Source: Alteracholeplasma palmae J233 (GTDB lineage: Bacteria; Bacillota_I; Bacilli_A; Acholeplasmatales; Acholeplasmataceae). From it: DNA of 64,000 nt. A program made the position numbers and the translations under genes. The notes under the pieces were generated by a model. That model searched no databases and had not been told where the DNA came from. It saw only the letters and a list, made by a program, of their open reading frames with translations. The stretch is taken from assembly GCF_000968055.1 (NCBI RefSeq), contig NC_022538.1, forward strand, positions 248,001 to 312,000. Direction: 5' to 3'. Each line of letters opens with the position of its first letter. The first letter of the stretch is position 1. Below, piece by piece: positions 17,417 to 26,697 of this stretch.

Positions 17417-17985
17417 TATTCTTCTTCATCTGCTTCAAATAATGGAGTAGCACCCTTTATTTCAGGATATAATTTGGTTGTAAACATAATACCATTTAAA
17501 TGATCAAATTCATGTTGGAAAACAATGGCAGGATAACCTTCTAAAGTTAATTTAATAGGAACAGGTAATTGAGTTTTAAAATTAAAGTGAAAACCTTCAA
17601 TATTAATTTTTGTATATCTTGGAGTTAATCCTTCTGTTTCTCTATCAACACTTAAGCAACCTTCACCACCTGGTAAATAAGTAAGTGATGAATCAAAAGA
17701 TTTTATAACCGGATTAATCATTACATAACTGTAAAGTTTTCCATCAAAATCTTGGCAGTGCATCGCAAACATTCTTTTAGATTGATTCACTTGTGGGGCT
17801 GCAATCCCAACGCCTGGTCTTAAACCATATTGTTTTGCTAAATCTTCATTTTGTGAGTTTATAACATATTGTAATAAGTCAAAAGCTAATTTTTTATCTT
17901 CTAAAGACATTGGAAACTTAACTTCTTTAGCAACAGTAGTTAAAGTTTTATGTCCTTCTTTAATAATATCTTTCATTAAAATCAT
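17416..17985 (-). CDS. def: Peptide deformylase
   Basis: About 189 residues, type 2 (Gram-positive) deformylase. The three motifs are GVGIAAPQV, EGCLSVDRE and QHEFDHLNG, supplying the metal ligands Cys and two His and the catalytic Glu. It removes the formyl group from nascent proteins at the ribosome. The start is set at ATG 17985, seven bases after GAGGTG; the GTG at 17994 lies inside that ribosome site. The acidic tail (FEADEEE) is unremarkable. It stands alone, convergent with the thiI operon. Confidence 0.96.
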   Translation of the reverse strand: MILMKDIIKEGHKTLTTVAKEVKFPMSLEDKKLAFDLLQYVINSQNEDLAKQYGLRPGVGIAAPQVNQSKRMFAMHCQDFDGKLYSYVMINPVIKSFDSSLTYLPGGEGCLSVDRETEGLTPRYTKINIEGFHFNFKTQLPVPIKLTLEGYPAIVFQHEFDHLNGIMFTTKLYPEIKGATPLFEADEEE

Positions 17986-18027
17986 ATCAAACACCTCAAC
18001 ATATATTATATACCAAAGGAGAAAAAT

Positions 18028-18723
18028 ATGAAACGATTAGATCAATTTTTAAGCCAACTAAAATATGGCAGTAGAAAAGAAGTCAATGAACTTATCAAAA
18101 AAAAGATAGTAAAAATCAATCAAAATAGAGTTTTAGACGGCAAAACAAAGTTTGATCCATTAAGGTCAATTGTTACTATTGATGGTACTGAGGTATATTA
18201 TAGAGAAAACATTTATCTTATGATGAATAAGCCTAGTGGATATTTATCTTCTAATATAGATGAAAAATACCCTTCTGTGCTAAACTTATTAGAAGATAAA
18301 TATAAAAGATTTGACTTTAAAATTGCAGGAAGACTTGATTGGGATAGTGAAGGGCTTTTAATATTAGTAACTGAAAGTAAACTTGTTCATGAAATTACGC
18401 ATCCATCTAAAAATAAAGAAAAAATTTATAAAGTAAAATTAGATAAGGCATACGATGAAACACTGACAACAGAACTTTTAGATGGTGTGATGATTAAAGA
18501 TGGTAATAATGAGATTTATAAAGCAATAGCAACTTTTGTAAGAAAAGAAAATGAAGATGTTTTGATAGGCATTACAGAAGGTAAATTTCACCAAGTTAAA
18601 AGGATGTTTGAAAAGATAGGCTATAAAGTAGAAAAACTGACTAGAATACAAGTAGGTAATTTAAAATTAGGAAGCTTAAAACTAGGTGAAACAAAAGAAA
18701 TAACTAGAAATGAACTGTTTTAA
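18028..18723 (+). CDS. RsuA-family 16S/23S rRNA pseudouridine synthase
   Basis: 231 residues. An N-terminal S4 RNA-binding domain (about 1-60, MKRLDQFLSQLKYGSRKEV) is followed by the catalytic domain with the Asp in GRLDWDSEGLLIL and the downstream KxY motif in KEKIYKVKLD. It isomerises a specific uridine in rRNA. The compact length and GKFHQVKRMF motif favour RsuA (16S U516) over RluB. It is a single gene with AAAGGAGAA before the ATG. Confidence 0.9.
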   Translation: MKRLDQFLSQLKYGSRKEVNELIKKKIVKINQNRVLDGKTKFDPLRSIVTIDGTEVYYRENIYLMMNKPSGYLSSNIDEKYPSVLNLLEDKYKRFDFKIAGRLDWDSEGLLILVTESKLVHEITHPSKNKEKIYKVKLDKAYDETLTTELLDGVMIKDGNNEIYKAIATFVRKENEDVLIGITEGKFHQVKRMFEKIGYKVEKLTRIQVGNLKLGSLKLGETKEITRNELF

Positions 18724-18755
18724 ATATGATATAATATAAAATAGGAAGTGATTGA

Positions 18756-19154
18756 ATGACTGAATATCTCATGAAAGCTTATGATATTTCTGATGAAATA
18801 AAAAATAGTGATAATTATAAGAAATTAATAGAGGCACTAAAAATAATTGAAGTAAAATACCAACCCTTAGTTGATGACTTTAATCTAGCTAAAGAAAAGT
18901 ATTATACTGTTCTTAGCGAAGGTGGTAAATATCATCCGGACTATTTAGAAACAGTGAAAAAACTAGGATTTGCTAAAAAAGCATTATATGAAAAACAAGA
19001 AGTCACAGATTACTTTAAATTAGAACAAGAAATTCAAAAAACACTGAATGAGTTTACTATACAAATCACTGAAATTGTTTCAAACTATATTAAAAAACCT
19101 AATGAATTAGGATTACTTAAAGAAAAAGGAGGCGGATGTCATGCGAATAAGTAG
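18756..19154 (+). CDS. ylbF: YlbF-family regulator (Y-complex subunit)
   Basis: 132 residues, helical. MTEYLMKAYDISDEIKNSD and GKYHPDYLETVKKLGFAKKA fit the YlbF/YmcA family. In Bacillus YlbF, YmcA and YaaT form a complex that directs RNase Y cleavage. The C-terminus GGGCHANK keeps one cysteine where Bacillus YlbF has cysteines linked to an Fe-S cluster. It overlaps ylbG by 14 bases, the same gene pair as in Bacillus. An AGGAAGTGA ribosome site supports the ATG. Confidence 0.82.
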   Translation: MTEYLMKAYDISDEIKNSDNYKKLIEALKIIEVKYQPLVDDFNLAKEKYYTVLSEGGKYHPDYLETVKKLGFAKKALYEKQEVTDYFKLEQEIQKTLNEFTIQITEIVSNYIKKPNELGLLKEKGGGCHANK

Positions 19155-19371
19155 AATGCAATATATCATAGATTTTTTTGGAAAAGATGTTCCTAAGAAA
19201 CTATCAACCATGGACATTCACCTTGTGTATGTTTCAAAAAGACAAAAATATGCAGTGATTTATTGTGATACTGCAAAGGGTGAAAAAGAATTATTAAAGA
19301 ATCTGAAAAATATTAAGGGATTTAAAGGTATTAGAGAATCTTTATATTTTGATGAAACAGTTAATATTTAA
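19141..19371 (+). CDS. ylbG: YlbG family (DUF2129) protein
   Basis: 76 residues. HLVYVSKRQKYAVIYCD is the family core, followed by a short alpha-beta tail (LKNIKGFKGIRES). The family is uncharacterised but is nearly always next to ylbF, as here, where the genes overlap. GGAGGCGG within the end of ylbF is the ribosome site. A link to RNase Y control is guilt by association only. Confidence 0.8.
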   Translation: MRISRMQYIIDFFGKDVPKKLSTMDIHLVYVSKRQKYAVIYCDTAKGEKELLKNLKNIKGFKGIRESLYFDETVNI

Positions 19372-19386
19372 AAGTAAGCTCATAAA

Positions 19387-20562
19387 ATGCAAATCACATT
19401 AAAAGAAGCTAGGCTATTTTTACTAGCCAAACAAGGACTTATTAATGAACACAAATATTCATCTAAAACGGGTGTTTTAGATTTTTTAGCACAAGCGGGA
19501 TGTATTCAATTTGATCCTATAGATATTTGTGGAAAGAATCCAGATTTAGTTTTATTTTCAAGAGTACAAAATTATGATAAAAGCATGCTAGAAGAATTAT
19601 TATATAACGAAAGAATGCTGATTGATGGTTGGGATAAGATGATGTCAATTTACTTGATGTCAGATTTTTCTAAAATGAGCTATATTAGAAAGATGCATGC
19701 CAAAAGATATGAAAATAAATTATTAGGACTTGAAGCAGAAATTGAAATAGTCAAAAATATGCTTAAGACAAATGAATTCATTGAAGGAAAAGACTTAGCA
19801 ATTAAAAAAGAGTCACATTTTGATTTATGGAGACATAAAAACTTAGGTAAAGCAATTTTAGAGTATTTATTTTTTAAAGGTGAAGCTATTGTTCATCACA
19901 GAAAAGGATCTAAAAGATTTTTTTCAGATATGGATAAATATAACAATTTAGATAATGGTAATCATTATTTTGAAACAGAAGAAGCCTTTCATAAATTTCA
20001 AATTAAACGAAGAATATCCGCTGTTGGAATGTTATCAGAAAAGACATCTGATGCTTATTTAGGGTTATATTTTAAAACAGAGTTAAGAAAAAAGTATATA
20101 GCTGAATTATTAGAGGCACAAGAACTTGTCCTAATTAAGATTAATGAATTAGAAGAACCTTATTATATTTTAGCAGAAGACATAAAATATCTAACTATAA
20201 CACTAAAAGAACCTAGAGTAGAATTTATAGCTCCATTAGATAATTTTATTTGGGATAGAAAACTGATAAAGAAAGTTTTTGATTTTGAGTACAAATGGGA
20301 AATATATCATACTAAAGAAAAAAGAAAATTTGCGCCATATGTCATGCCTATTTTATATGGGACCCAGTTTATAGGACAAATTGAGATGGTTGTTGATAGA
20401 AAAAATAAACAACTTAATGTTAAAAATATATGGTATAAAGACGATAAACCAGAAAAAAGTGTCATAACTAAAATTGAAAATAGAATAAAAGATTTTGCTA
20501 AGTTTAATAACTGTGACAAAACTAATTTTAAAGATCTTCTCATTCATGTTTACAATGAATAA
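19387..20562 (+). CDS. YcaQ/AlkX-type winged-helix DNA glycosylase (HTH_42)
   Basis: 391 residues. The family-defining Q-x-D active-site motif appears as IQFDPIDICG (about residues 37-46), followed by LVLFSRVQNYDKSMLEELLY and DGWDKMMSIY, matching the YcaQ/HTH_42 family. The C-terminus contains further winged-helix repeats. E. coli YcaQ and Streptomyces AlkX unhook interstrand DNA crosslinks and remove bulky alkylated bases. The repair role is from the family; the sequence supports the catalytic motif. No clear ribosome site is visible before ATG 19387, only 15 bases after ylbG. Confidence 0.82.
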   Translation: MQITLKEARLFLLAKQGLINEHKYSSKTGVLDFLAQAGCIQFDPIDICGKNPDLVLFSRVQNYDKSMLEELLYNERMLIDGWDKMMSIYLMSDFSKMSYIRKMHAKRYENKLLGLEAEIEIVKNMLKTNEFIEGKDLAIKKESHFDLWRHKNLGKAILEYLFFKGEAIVHHRKGSKRFFSDMDKYNNLDNGNHYFETEEAFHKFQIKRRISAVGMLSEKTSDAYLGLYFKTELRKKYIAELLEAQELVLIKINELEEPYYILAEDIKYLTITLKEPRVEFIAPLDNFIWDRKLIKKVFDFEYKWEIYHTKEKRKFAPYVMPILYGTQFIGQIEMVVDRKNKQLNVKNIWYKDDKPEKSVITKIENRIKDFAKFNNCDKTNFKDLLIHVYNE

Positions 20563-20590
20563 AAAAATGACTGCTGTTAAGAAAAAATAC

Positions 20591-20618
20591 TTGACAGCAA
20601 TCAAAATTATGGTAAAAT
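20591..20618 (+). promoter_or_regulatory. Promoter of the rpsP operon
   Basis: TTGACA (20591-20596), 16-base spacer ending in TGG, TAAAAT (20613-20618). Confidence 0.8.
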
Positions 20619-20652
20619 AGTAGAGGATTAATATAGAAAGAGAGTGAAGAAC

Positions 20653-20889
20653 ATGGCAGTTAAAATTCGTTTACAACGTTTTGGTGCACATAAAAGACCA
20701 TTCTACCGTATCGTAGCAAGTGAGTCAACTAAACCAAGAGATGGAAAATTTTTAGAAATTCTAGGAACTTATGAACCAATTGATGGTGTTGTAAAGTTTG
20801 ATAATGATAAAGTACAAAAATGGATTTCAAATGGAGCACAACCAACTGAAACTGTAAGAAGTTTATTTAAAAAATACAATCTTAAATAA
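20653..20889 (+). CDS. rpsP: 30S ribosomal protein S16
   Basis: 78 residues starting [20 protein letters not shown], the standard S16 N-terminus. A GTG nine bases earlier is in frame, but AGAGAGTGA around 20640-20648 is better placed as ribosome site for ATG 20653. It is the first gene of the conserved rpsP-khpA-rimM-trmD-rplS cluster for ribosome assembly and tRNA modification. S16 binds 16S rRNA early in 30S assembly. Confidence 0.96.
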   Translation: MAVKIRLQRFGAHKRPFYRIVASESTKPRDGKFLEILGTYEPIDGVVKFDNDKVQKWISNGAQPTETVRSLFKKYNLK

Positions 20890-20906
20890 AAAGGGGGATG
20901 AGTGTA

Positions 20907-21155
20907 ATGGCAATTAATTTTGAAAAACTAGTTAAATCAATTACAATGCCATTAGTAGTTCACCCGGACGCTGTTTTAGTAAAAATCTTATCTGAAGATG
21001 AAGAAATAATTAATATCCAATTAGTTGTCCATGAAGCCGATTTAGGTAGAGTGATAGGTAAAGGTGGAAAAATAGCAAGTGCTATTAGAACTATTATCTA
21101 TGCAGGAGCAGCTAAAGAAGGTAGAAAAATCCATCTTGAGATTGATGCTTTCTAA
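20907..21155 (+). CDS. khpA: KhpA, KH-domain RNA-binding protein
   Basis: 82 residues; a single type II KH domain with the GxxG loop as VIGKGGKIASAIRTI. In Firmicutes KhpA pairs with KhpB/Jag as a small-RNA and mRNA binder affecting cell division. I start it at ATG 20907 because AAGGGGG (20891-20897) is nine bases upstream; the ATG at 20898 abuts that site. The TAA overlaps the rimM ATG. Its place between rpsP and rimM is conserved. Confidence 0.92.
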   Translation: MAINFEKLVKSITMPLVVHPDAVLVKILSEDEEIINIQLVVHEADLGRVIGKGGKIASAIRTIIYAGAAKEGRKIHLEIDAF

Positions 21156-21637
21156 TGCTTATGATGCAAAAAATTGGTAGGGTTATAAATACACATGGTG
21201 TCCGTGGAGAATTAAAGATTAAACCTGAAACAGATTTTGATCGTTTTGAAGAAGGTAAAGAAGTTTATATTAAAGGCATAAAACTTAAAATTAAAAGCAT
21301 AAGGGATCAACAACAAATGTTGCTTATCGTTTTTGAAAACTATGGTTCGCTAAATGACGTTATGACATTTAAAGGACAAGATGTTTTCACTGATGAAGCA
21401 TATGAAATTACTGAAGAAGATACTTATCATTTCCTAGAATTAATTGGACTAAAAGTTTATACTGATACCAATGATTATGTAGGAGTAGTTACAGACGTCC
21501 TAGAAGTTCCACAAGGTCATCTTTTAGAAATAAAGAACAATGATAATAAAAATTTAGTACCTTTTAGAAAAGAATTTGTTAGTGATGTTACAAATGATAA
21601 AATTATTATTAAACCAATCGAAGGTTTATTAAAATGA
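21155..21637 (+). CDS. rimM: Ribosome maturation factor RimM
   Basis: 160 residues. N-terminal barrel with [17 protein letters not shown], then the PRC-barrel (about 95-160: [13 protein letters not shown], ending [19 protein letters not shown]). It assists maturation of the 30S head by binding S19. The first ATG (TAATG overlap with khpA) is used; ATGs at 21161 and 21164 are alternatives, and no ribosome site separates them. It overlaps trmD by four bases. Confidence 0.95.
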   Translation: MLMMQKIGRVINTHGVRGELKIKPETDFDRFEEGKEVYIKGIKLKIKSIRDQQQMLLIVFENYGSLNDVMTFKGQDVFTDEAYEITEEDTYHFLELIGLKVYTDTNDYVGVVTDVLEVPQGHLLEIKNNDNKNLVPFRKEFVSDVTNDKIIIKPIEGLLK

Positions 21638-22362
21638 TTGTTGATATTATTACAATATTTCCAGACTTTTTTGATCGTTTTTTAGAAACATCAATTGTTA
21701 AAAGGGCTATTGAAAAAGGCAAACTTACTGTGAATATTCATGATTTAAGAGATTATAGTTTAAATAAGCATAAACAAATCGATGATACCCCTTATGGCGG
21801 TGGCGTTGGCATGCTTATGACATTCCCTCCATTTTATGAATGCTTGCAAAAGATAAAAACAGATAACAGCAAAATCATTATGTTATCTCCTCAAGGAAAT
21901 GTATTTGATCAGACAGTAGCAACCCACTATGCACAAACTGAGTCACACTTAATTATATTATGTGGACACTATGAAGGTATAGATGCTAGAATTTTAGATT
22001 ATGTTGATTATGAAATCTCAATTGGAGATTATGTTCTAACTGGTGGAGAATTAGCTTCTATGATTATAGTAGATGCTATCACTAGACTTTTACCAGGGGT
22101 CATTAACGAGTCTTCCTATTTAGAAGATTCACATCAAAATGGACTTTTAAAATACCCACAGTATACAAAACCAGAAAATTATAAAGATCATAAAGTTCCT
22201 GAGGTGTTGCTTTCAGGGCATCACGAAAATATTAGGAAATGGCGAGAAACAGAAAGTTTAAGAACAACGTATCTTAAACGACCTGATTTGCTAGAAAAGA
22301 AACAACTAACAAAAGAAGAATTAAAGATTCTTGAAAAAATAAAAAAAGAAACAAACAAATAA
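21634..22362 (+). CDS. trmD: tRNA (guanine-N1-)-methyltransferase TrmD
   Basis: 242 residues. N-terminal [19 protein letters not shown] and [13 protein letters not shown], and the SAM-binding trefoil knot [14 protein letters not shown], then [14 protein letters not shown] with the catalytic Asp. It methylates G37 of tRNAs to prevent +1 frameshifting. It starts within the end of rimM (ATG overlapping the TGA), the usual coupling. It is followed by rplS after a 56-base gap. Confidence 0.97.
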   Translation: MIVDIITIFPDFFDRFLETSIVKRAIEKGKLTVNIHDLRDYSLNKHKQIDDTPYGGGVGMLMTFPPFYECLQKIKTDNSKIIMLSPQGNVFDQTVATHYAQTESHLIILCGHYEGIDARILDYVDYEISIGDYVLTGGELASMIIVDAITRLLPGVINESSYLEDSHQNGLLKYPQYTKPENYKDHKVPEVLLSGHHENIRKWRETESLRTTYLKRPDLLEKKQLTKEELKILEKIKKETNK

Positions 22363-22402
22363 CACGATGGTCCGCTATCACGACAAGATAAGAACATTGT
22401 AG
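22363..22402 (+). promoter_or_regulatory. Candidate L19 leader element
   Basis: The short gap between trmD and rplS contains GATGGTCCGCTATC followed by ACGACAAGATAAGAAC. Firmicute rplS genes are often preceded by a small L19-leader RNA in this position. The match is by position and the GGTCCGC core only. Confidence 0.35.
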
Positions 22403-22418
22403 TAGGAGAGTGAAGAAA

Positions 22419-22778
22419 ATGTCTAAATTAAAAGGTCATGCATTAATTAATGAATTAACTAAAAAATACTTAAAAGAAGTTCCAAACTTCAATGCAGGGG
22501 ATACTATTAAAGTATTCGTTAAGATTAAAGAAGGTAACCGTGAACGTATTCAGTTATTTGAAGGTTTAGTTATCAAACGTCAAGGTGGAGGAATCTCTGA
22601 AACTTTTACAGTTCGTAAAGTATCATCAGGTGTAGGTGTTGAACGTACATTCCCATTACATTCACCAGCGATTGACAAAATTGAAGTAGCTCGTTTTGGT
22701 ATCGTTCGTCGTGCTAAACTTAATTATATTCGTTCTTTATCTGCTAAAGCAGCTAGAATTAAAGAAAGAAGAAACTAA
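22419..22778 (+). CDS. rplS: 50S ribosomal protein L19
   Basis: 119 residues. [20 protein letters not shown] and [12 protein letters not shown] are the conserved L19 core, ending in [11 protein letters not shown]. It lies at the 30S-50S interface. ATG 22419 follows AGGAGAG; an in-frame GTG nine bases earlier overlaps that site. It is the last gene of its operon and is followed by a strong terminator. Codons are biased to CGT and GGT, as expected of a highly expressed gene. Confidence 0.96.
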   Translation: MSKLKGHALINELTKKYLKEVPNFNAGDTIKVFVKIKEGNRERIQLFEGLVIKRQGGGISETFTVRKVSSGVGVERTFPLHSPAIDKIEVARFGIVRRAKLNYIRSLSAKAARIKERRN

Positions 22779-22800
22779 TTTTAATAATAAATTAGAAAGA

Positions 22801-22831
22801 CACATTAGGATGAAACCTAATGTGTTTTTTT
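22801..22831 (+). terminator. Terminator of the rpsP-rplS operon
   Basis: CACATTAGG (22801-22809) pairs with CCTAATGTG (22816-22824), followed by seven T. Confidence 0.9.
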
Positions 22832-22913
22832 AACGAGAAGTAAAAAATAATAAAGAATATGTTTATTTAACGAAAATACTAATGAAAACATTATGTAAAT
22901 ATTTTCATAATTA

Positions 22914-22942
22914 TTGAATACCCTTACATCTTATGTTATAAT
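22914..22942 (+). promoter_or_regulatory. ccpA promoter
   Basis: TTGAAT (22914-22919), 17 bases, TATAAT (22937-22942), with TG one base before the -10. Confidence 0.8.
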
Positions 22943-22967
22943 GAAGGTGATTTGCGAGGTGGAAATT

Positions 22968-23960
22968 ATGAGTAGTGCAACAATTTATGATGTGGCAGGA
23001 GCTGCTGGTGTTTCTTTAGCAACCGTATCGAGAGTTTTAAATAACCCAGAAAAAGTAAAAGAAGAAACAAGACAACGTGTTTTAAAAGTAATTAAAGAAT
23101 TAGGATATAGACCCAATGTGATTGCTCGTGGTTTAGCTAGTAGAAAAACAACTACTGTAGGTGTAGTTATATCTGATATAACTCGTGCTTCAGTTGCGCA
23201 AATGCTTGGTGGTATTTCTGATATTGCTCAAAAATATAAATATTCAATTAAAATGTTTGCAATCCCAGAGGATTCAGATGTTTTAGATGCCTTACAAAAT
23301 ATTGTCGCAGAACAAGTTGATGGAATTCTATATTTAAACGATGAGTTAAACGATAAAGATGTAGATTTAATTAAACGCATGTTTTTAGATAATAACATAC
23401 CTTTTGTATTTGCTAATGTTGTAACAAATGATCCAAGTGTTCCAACAGTAAGTATTGATTACTATAAAGCAGGATACGAACTAACTAAAAATATTATTGA
23501 AAAAGGCGCTAAAGATTTGTACTTCTTAACAACAGCACGTCGTTATTCAGTTAATGATAAAAAAGAAGAAGGCTATACAAAGGCAATGAAAGAGTCTAAT
23601 TTAGAACCTAAAGTTATTAGAACAAGTGGAGACACAAGTATTAATAAACCTCACTTTGAAACATTCTTTGCTGATAAAAACGTTGATGGAGCAATCGCTG
23701 TAAGAGACTCAATTGCGGTTTCATTTATGAATACTGCATTAGATAATGGTAAAAAAGTACCATCAGAGCTAAAAGTTGCGGGATTCCAAAATACAAAATA
23801 TGCAGTTTTAGCAAGACCACAGTTAACATCAATTGATATTCCAGTATATGATATTGGTGCAGTTTCAATGAGACTTTTAACTAAATTAATGAATAATCAA
23901 GAAGTAGAAAATATTAGAGTTATCTTACCACACTATATTATGGAAAGACAAACAACATAA
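22968..23960 (+). CDS. ccpA: Catabolite control protein A (LacI family)
   Basis: 330 residues. The LacI helix-turn-helix is at the very start (TIYDVAGAAGVSLATVSRVL), with hinge RPNVIARGLASRKT, then a periplasmic-binding-like effector domain. The hinge and the VGVVISDITRASVAQMLGGI region are CcpA-like. CcpA with HPr(Ser-P) binds cre sites to repress or activate carbon genes. A cre-like site at gapA and an HPr-like protein with an intact regulatory serine are in this window. The start is ATG 22968 after GAGGTGG; an upstream frame from 22914 is inside the promoter. Confidence 0.88.
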   Translation: MSSATIYDVAGAAGVSLATVSRVLNNPEKVKEETRQRVLKVIKELGYRPNVIARGLASRKTTTVGVVISDITRASVAQMLGGISDIAQKYKYSIKMFAIPEDSDVLDALQNIVAEQVDGILYLNDELNDKDVDLIKRMFLDNNIPFVFANVVTNDPSVPTVSIDYYKAGYELTKNIIEKGAKDLYFLTTARRYSVNDKKEEGYTKAMKESNLEPKVIRTSGDTSINKPHFETFFADKNVDGAIAVRDSIAVSFMNTALDNGKKVPSELKVAGFQNTKYAVLARPQLTSIDIPVYDIGAVSMRLLTKLMNNQEVENIRVILPHYIMERQTT

Positions 23961-23967
23961 ATTAAAT

Positions 23968-24165
23968 AGTCAGTGACGTTAGACAGTAAGAACTTGTAAA
24001 CCTAAAAAGAGACTTTACGGCAGGTGTGAGTAAAGAGAAAACAAGGGATGAATTACACTAAAAGAGACAAAAAAATAAGTAAGTGCTATAACATTGGTTA
24101 TAGAACTAAGGTGGTACCGCGATCATTCGTCCTTAGGTAGTTTTTTAACTATCTAAGGTTTTTTA
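23968..24165 (+). promoter_or_regulatory. Tyrosine T-box riboswitch of tyrS
   Basis: The T-box sequence AAGGTGGTACCGCG is at 24108-24121, followed by the terminator CCTTAGGTAG..CTATCTAAGG with six T (24131-24164). Stem I contains AGAGA and GGTGTGAG elements. The specifier codon is probably TAC (24054-24056), which matches tyrosine and the downstream gene. Uncharged tRNA-Tyr would pair with both sites and prevent termination. Confidence 0.92.
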
Positions 24166-24191
24166 TTTAATAAAGGAAAGAGGAATATAAA

Positions 24192-25430
24192 ATGTCAGTA
24201 TTTGAAGAAATGAAATGGCGAGGCATGATTAAAGATGTCAGCAACGAAGAAGAAGTAAAAAAGGCTCTTGATGAAGATAAAGTTAAGTTTTACTGTGGGT
24301 ATGATCCAACAGGAGAATCATTAACAGTAGGACATTTAGTACAAATAGTAAGAATGATGTTTTTGCAAAAATATGGACACACTCCAGTAGTATTAGTGGG
24401 TGGGGCAACAGGATTAATTGGTGATCCTAGAGAAACAACAGAAAGAAAACTATTAACATTAGAAAAGTCTTTATATAATGCTGAGAAAATTAAGAAACAA
24501 TTATCTTATTTTTTAGGAGATAAAGCAGAGTTTGTTAATAATCATGATTGGATTTCTAAAATAGATACAATCTCATTTTTAAGAGATTTTGGGAAACACT
24601 TTAATTTAAATTATATGTTAGCTAAAGATACAATAGCTAAAAGACTTGATACAGGTATTTCTTTTACTGAGTTTTCATATATGATTATTCAGTCAATTGA
24701 CTTTTTACACTTATATAAACATAATAATGTAAGATTACAATTTGGTGGATCAGACCAATGGGGTAATATTACAAGTGGTTTAGAACTTATAAGAAAAGTT
24801 ATAGGTGAAAATAATGCTATGGGTATGAGCTCACCATTGTTATTAAAATCAGATGGTAATAAATTTGGAAAAAGTGAAAGTGGCGCATTATGGTTAGATA
24901 AAGACTTAACAAGCCCATATGAAATATATCAATATTTCTTAAATACAGCGGATAAAGATATTGTTAATTACTTAAAAACACTAACTTTATTATCTAAACA
25001 AGAAATATTGGAACTTGAAGCATCTATGCAAACTGAACCAGAAAAACGATTAGCTCAAAAAACTTTAGCTAAAGAAGTTGTTACTTTAATGCATGGCAAA
25101 AAAGCATACGAACAAGCATTAAAAGTTACAGAAGCTTTATTTACAGGAGATTTCAATAACTTAGAAGAAACAGATTTTGTATTAGTATCTAATAGTTTAG
25201 ATCACATTTATTTAGAAGAATCATTAAATATTGTAGAAGTATTAAAAAATTTGAAACTTGCAAGTTCAAACAGAGAAGCAAGAGAATTTATTAATAGTAA
25301 CGCAGTATCTTTATTCGATGATAAAGTGACTGATCCTGAATTTATAGTTACAAAAGATATGGCTAAATTCAATCAATTCATAGTAGTTAAGCGTGGAAAG
25401 AAAAAGAGTGCTATTATTATTTTTAAATAG
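24192..25430 (+). CDS. tyrS: Tyrosyl-tRNA synthetase
   Basis: 412 residues, class I synthetase. [20 protein letters not shown] includes the HIGH-like motif (VGHL), and [13 protein letters not shown] holds the KMSKS-like loop. Tyr-binding residues in GGSDQWGNI are present. The C-terminal S4 domain (about 350-412, [20 protein letters not shown]) binds the long variable arm of tRNA-Tyr. It is controlled by the T-box leader upstream. AAAGGAAAGAGG precedes ATG. Confidence 0.96.
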   Translation: MSVFEEMKWRGMIKDVSNEEEVKKALDEDKVKFYCGYDPTGESLTVGHLVQIVRMMFLQKYGHTPVVLVGGATGLIGDPRETTERKLLTLEKSLYNAEKIKKQLSYFLGDKAEFVNNHDWISKIDTISFLRDFGKHFNLNYMLAKDTIAKRLDTGISFTEFSYMIIQSIDFLHLYKHNNVRLQFGGSDQWGNITSGLELIRKVIGENNAMGMSSPLLLKSDGNKFGKSESGALWLDKDLTSPYEIYQYFLNTADKDIVNYLKTLTLLSKQEILELEASMQTEPEKRLAQKTLAKEVVTLMHGKKAYEQALKVTEALFTGDFNNLEETDFVLVSNSLDHIYLEESLNIVEVLKNLKLASSNREAREFINSNAVSLFDDKVTDPEFIVTKDMAKFNQFIVVKRGKKKSAIIIFK

Positions 25431-25441
25431 TTAATATAGAT

Positions 25442-25474
25442 AAAATGATCATAATATATGGTCATTTTTATTTT
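25442..25474 (+). terminator. tyrS terminator
   Basis: AAATGATC pairs with GGTCATTT (25443-25468), followed by T-rich sequence. Confidence 0.75.
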
Positions 25475-25509
25475 ATACAAGTAAGTTATAGACTTTATTA
25501 TAAATAACC

Positions 25510-25538
25510 TTGAAAGTGTTTGGACACTATGATAGAAT
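25510..25538 (+). promoter_or_regulatory. guaBA promoter
   Basis: TTGAAA (25510-25515), 17 bases, TAGAAT (25533-25538), with TGA directly before the -10. The -35, spacing and TATGATAGAAT end are the same as in the tracrRNA promoter at 60852-60880. Confidence 0.75.
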
Positions 25539-25569
25539 AGCAACAATATATAAAGGAAGGTATAAACAC

Positions 25570-26697
25570 ATGAATGGAAAAGTTTTGAAAAAAGGTTATA
25601 CATTTGATGATTTATTATTAGTTCCACAGTTTTCTAAAGTAGTTCCGATTAATGTTTCATTAGAAACAAAGTTAACAAAAAAGATTAAGTTAGCAATACC
25701 CGTTTTATCAGCAGCAATGGATACTGTTACAGAAAGTGATATGGCAATTGCTCTGGCAAATCTAGGTGGCTTAGGTATTATTCATAAAAACCTTAGCATC
25801 GAAGAACAAGCATTAGAAATTAAAAAGGTCAAATCAATTAAAGGGGATTCAAAGACTTCAACAGTAGATGAAAAAGGGTTTTTAAGAGTTGGCGCTGCAG
25901 TTGGAATTAGTGATAATACTTTAGAAAGAGTAGAAGCATTAGTCTTAGCTGGAGTTGATGTGGTTGCGGTTGATAGTGCACACGGTCATTCCAAAGGTGT
26001 TTTAGATAAAATAAAAGAAATAAGAAAAACCTATCCTGAATTAGATATTATTGGGGGAAATATTGTTACAGCACAAGCAGCAATCGATCTTATCTATGCT
26101 GGAGTTAATTGTTTAAAGGTCGGAGTAGGCCCGGGTTCAATTTGTACAACAAGAGTTGTTTCAGGAGTTGGTGTGCCACAGCTTTCTGCGATTAATGATG
26201 TGTATCAAGTTGCTAAACAATATGAAATTGGCATTATAGCAGATGGCGGGATAAAAATTTCTGGTGATATTCCTAAAGCGCTTGCTGCAGGCGCTGATTG
26301 TGTTATGTTAGGTGGTTTACTTGCAGGAACTGTTGAATCCCCAGGAGAAGTATTTGAAATAGAAGGTAAAAAAGTAAAATCTTATGTAGGGATGGGTTCT
26401 TTATCCGCGATGAAAAGAGGGTCTAGTGATAGATATTTTCAAGGTGGAGTTAAGGAATTGAAAAAACTAGTTCCAGAAGGGATTGAAGCTAATGTAGCAT
26501 TTAAAGGCTCAATCCAAGATGTGATTTATCAAATGATGGGTGGATTAAGATCAGGTATGGGATATTGTGGATGTGGAAGTATCCTTGAAATGAAACAAAA
26601 TGCCTTATTTGTGGAAATAACATCAGCTGGATTAAAAGAAAGTCATCCTCATGATGTTATCCATGTGAAGGAGGCACCTAACTATCATGGAAGATAA
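25570..26697 (+). CDS. guaB: IMP dehydrogenase lacking the CBS module
   Basis: 375 residues; typical IMPDH is about 485. N-terminal [13 protein letters not shown], catalytic Cys192 in [13 protein letters not shown], and the flap Arg-Tyr pair R288-Y289 in [10 protein letters not shown] are present. GMP reductase lacks that Arg-Tyr pair, so IMPDH is favoured. After residue about 87 the chain runs straight from [10 protein letters not shown] to [10 protein letters not shown], so the two CBS repeats (Bateman domain) are missing. IMPDH oxidises IMP to XMP; the loss removes nucleotide feedback through that domain. Start ATG 25570 follows AAGGAAGG. It overlaps guaA by 11 bases. Confidence 0.93.
   Translation: MNGKVLKKGYTFDDLLLVPQFSKVVPINVSLETKLTKKIKLAIPVLSAAMDTVTESDMAIALANLGGLGIIHKNLSIEEQALEIKKVKSIKGDSKTSTVDEKGFLRVGAAVGISDNTLERVEALVLAGVDVVAVDSAHGHSKGVLDKIKEIRKTYPELDIIGGNIVTAQAAIDLIYAGVNCLKVGVGPGSICTTRVVSGVGVPQLSAINDVYQVAKQYEIGIIADGGIKISGDIPKALAAGADCVMLGGLLAGTVESPGEVFEIEGKKVKSYVGMGSLSAMKRGSSDRYFQGGVKELKKLVPEGIEANVAFKGSIQDVIYQMMGGLRSGMGYCGCGSILEMKQNALFVEITSAGLKESHPHDVIHVKEAPNYHGR

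Noticed and set aside
20567-20603. Terminator GACTGCTGTTAAG..CTTGACAGC after the YcaQ-like gene
   Set aside because: The hairpin is plausible but has no T tract, and its 3' arm is the -35 of the rpsP promoter.
25570-26697. GMP reductase
   Set aside because: The Arg-Tyr flap pair of IMPDH is present and guaA follows directly.
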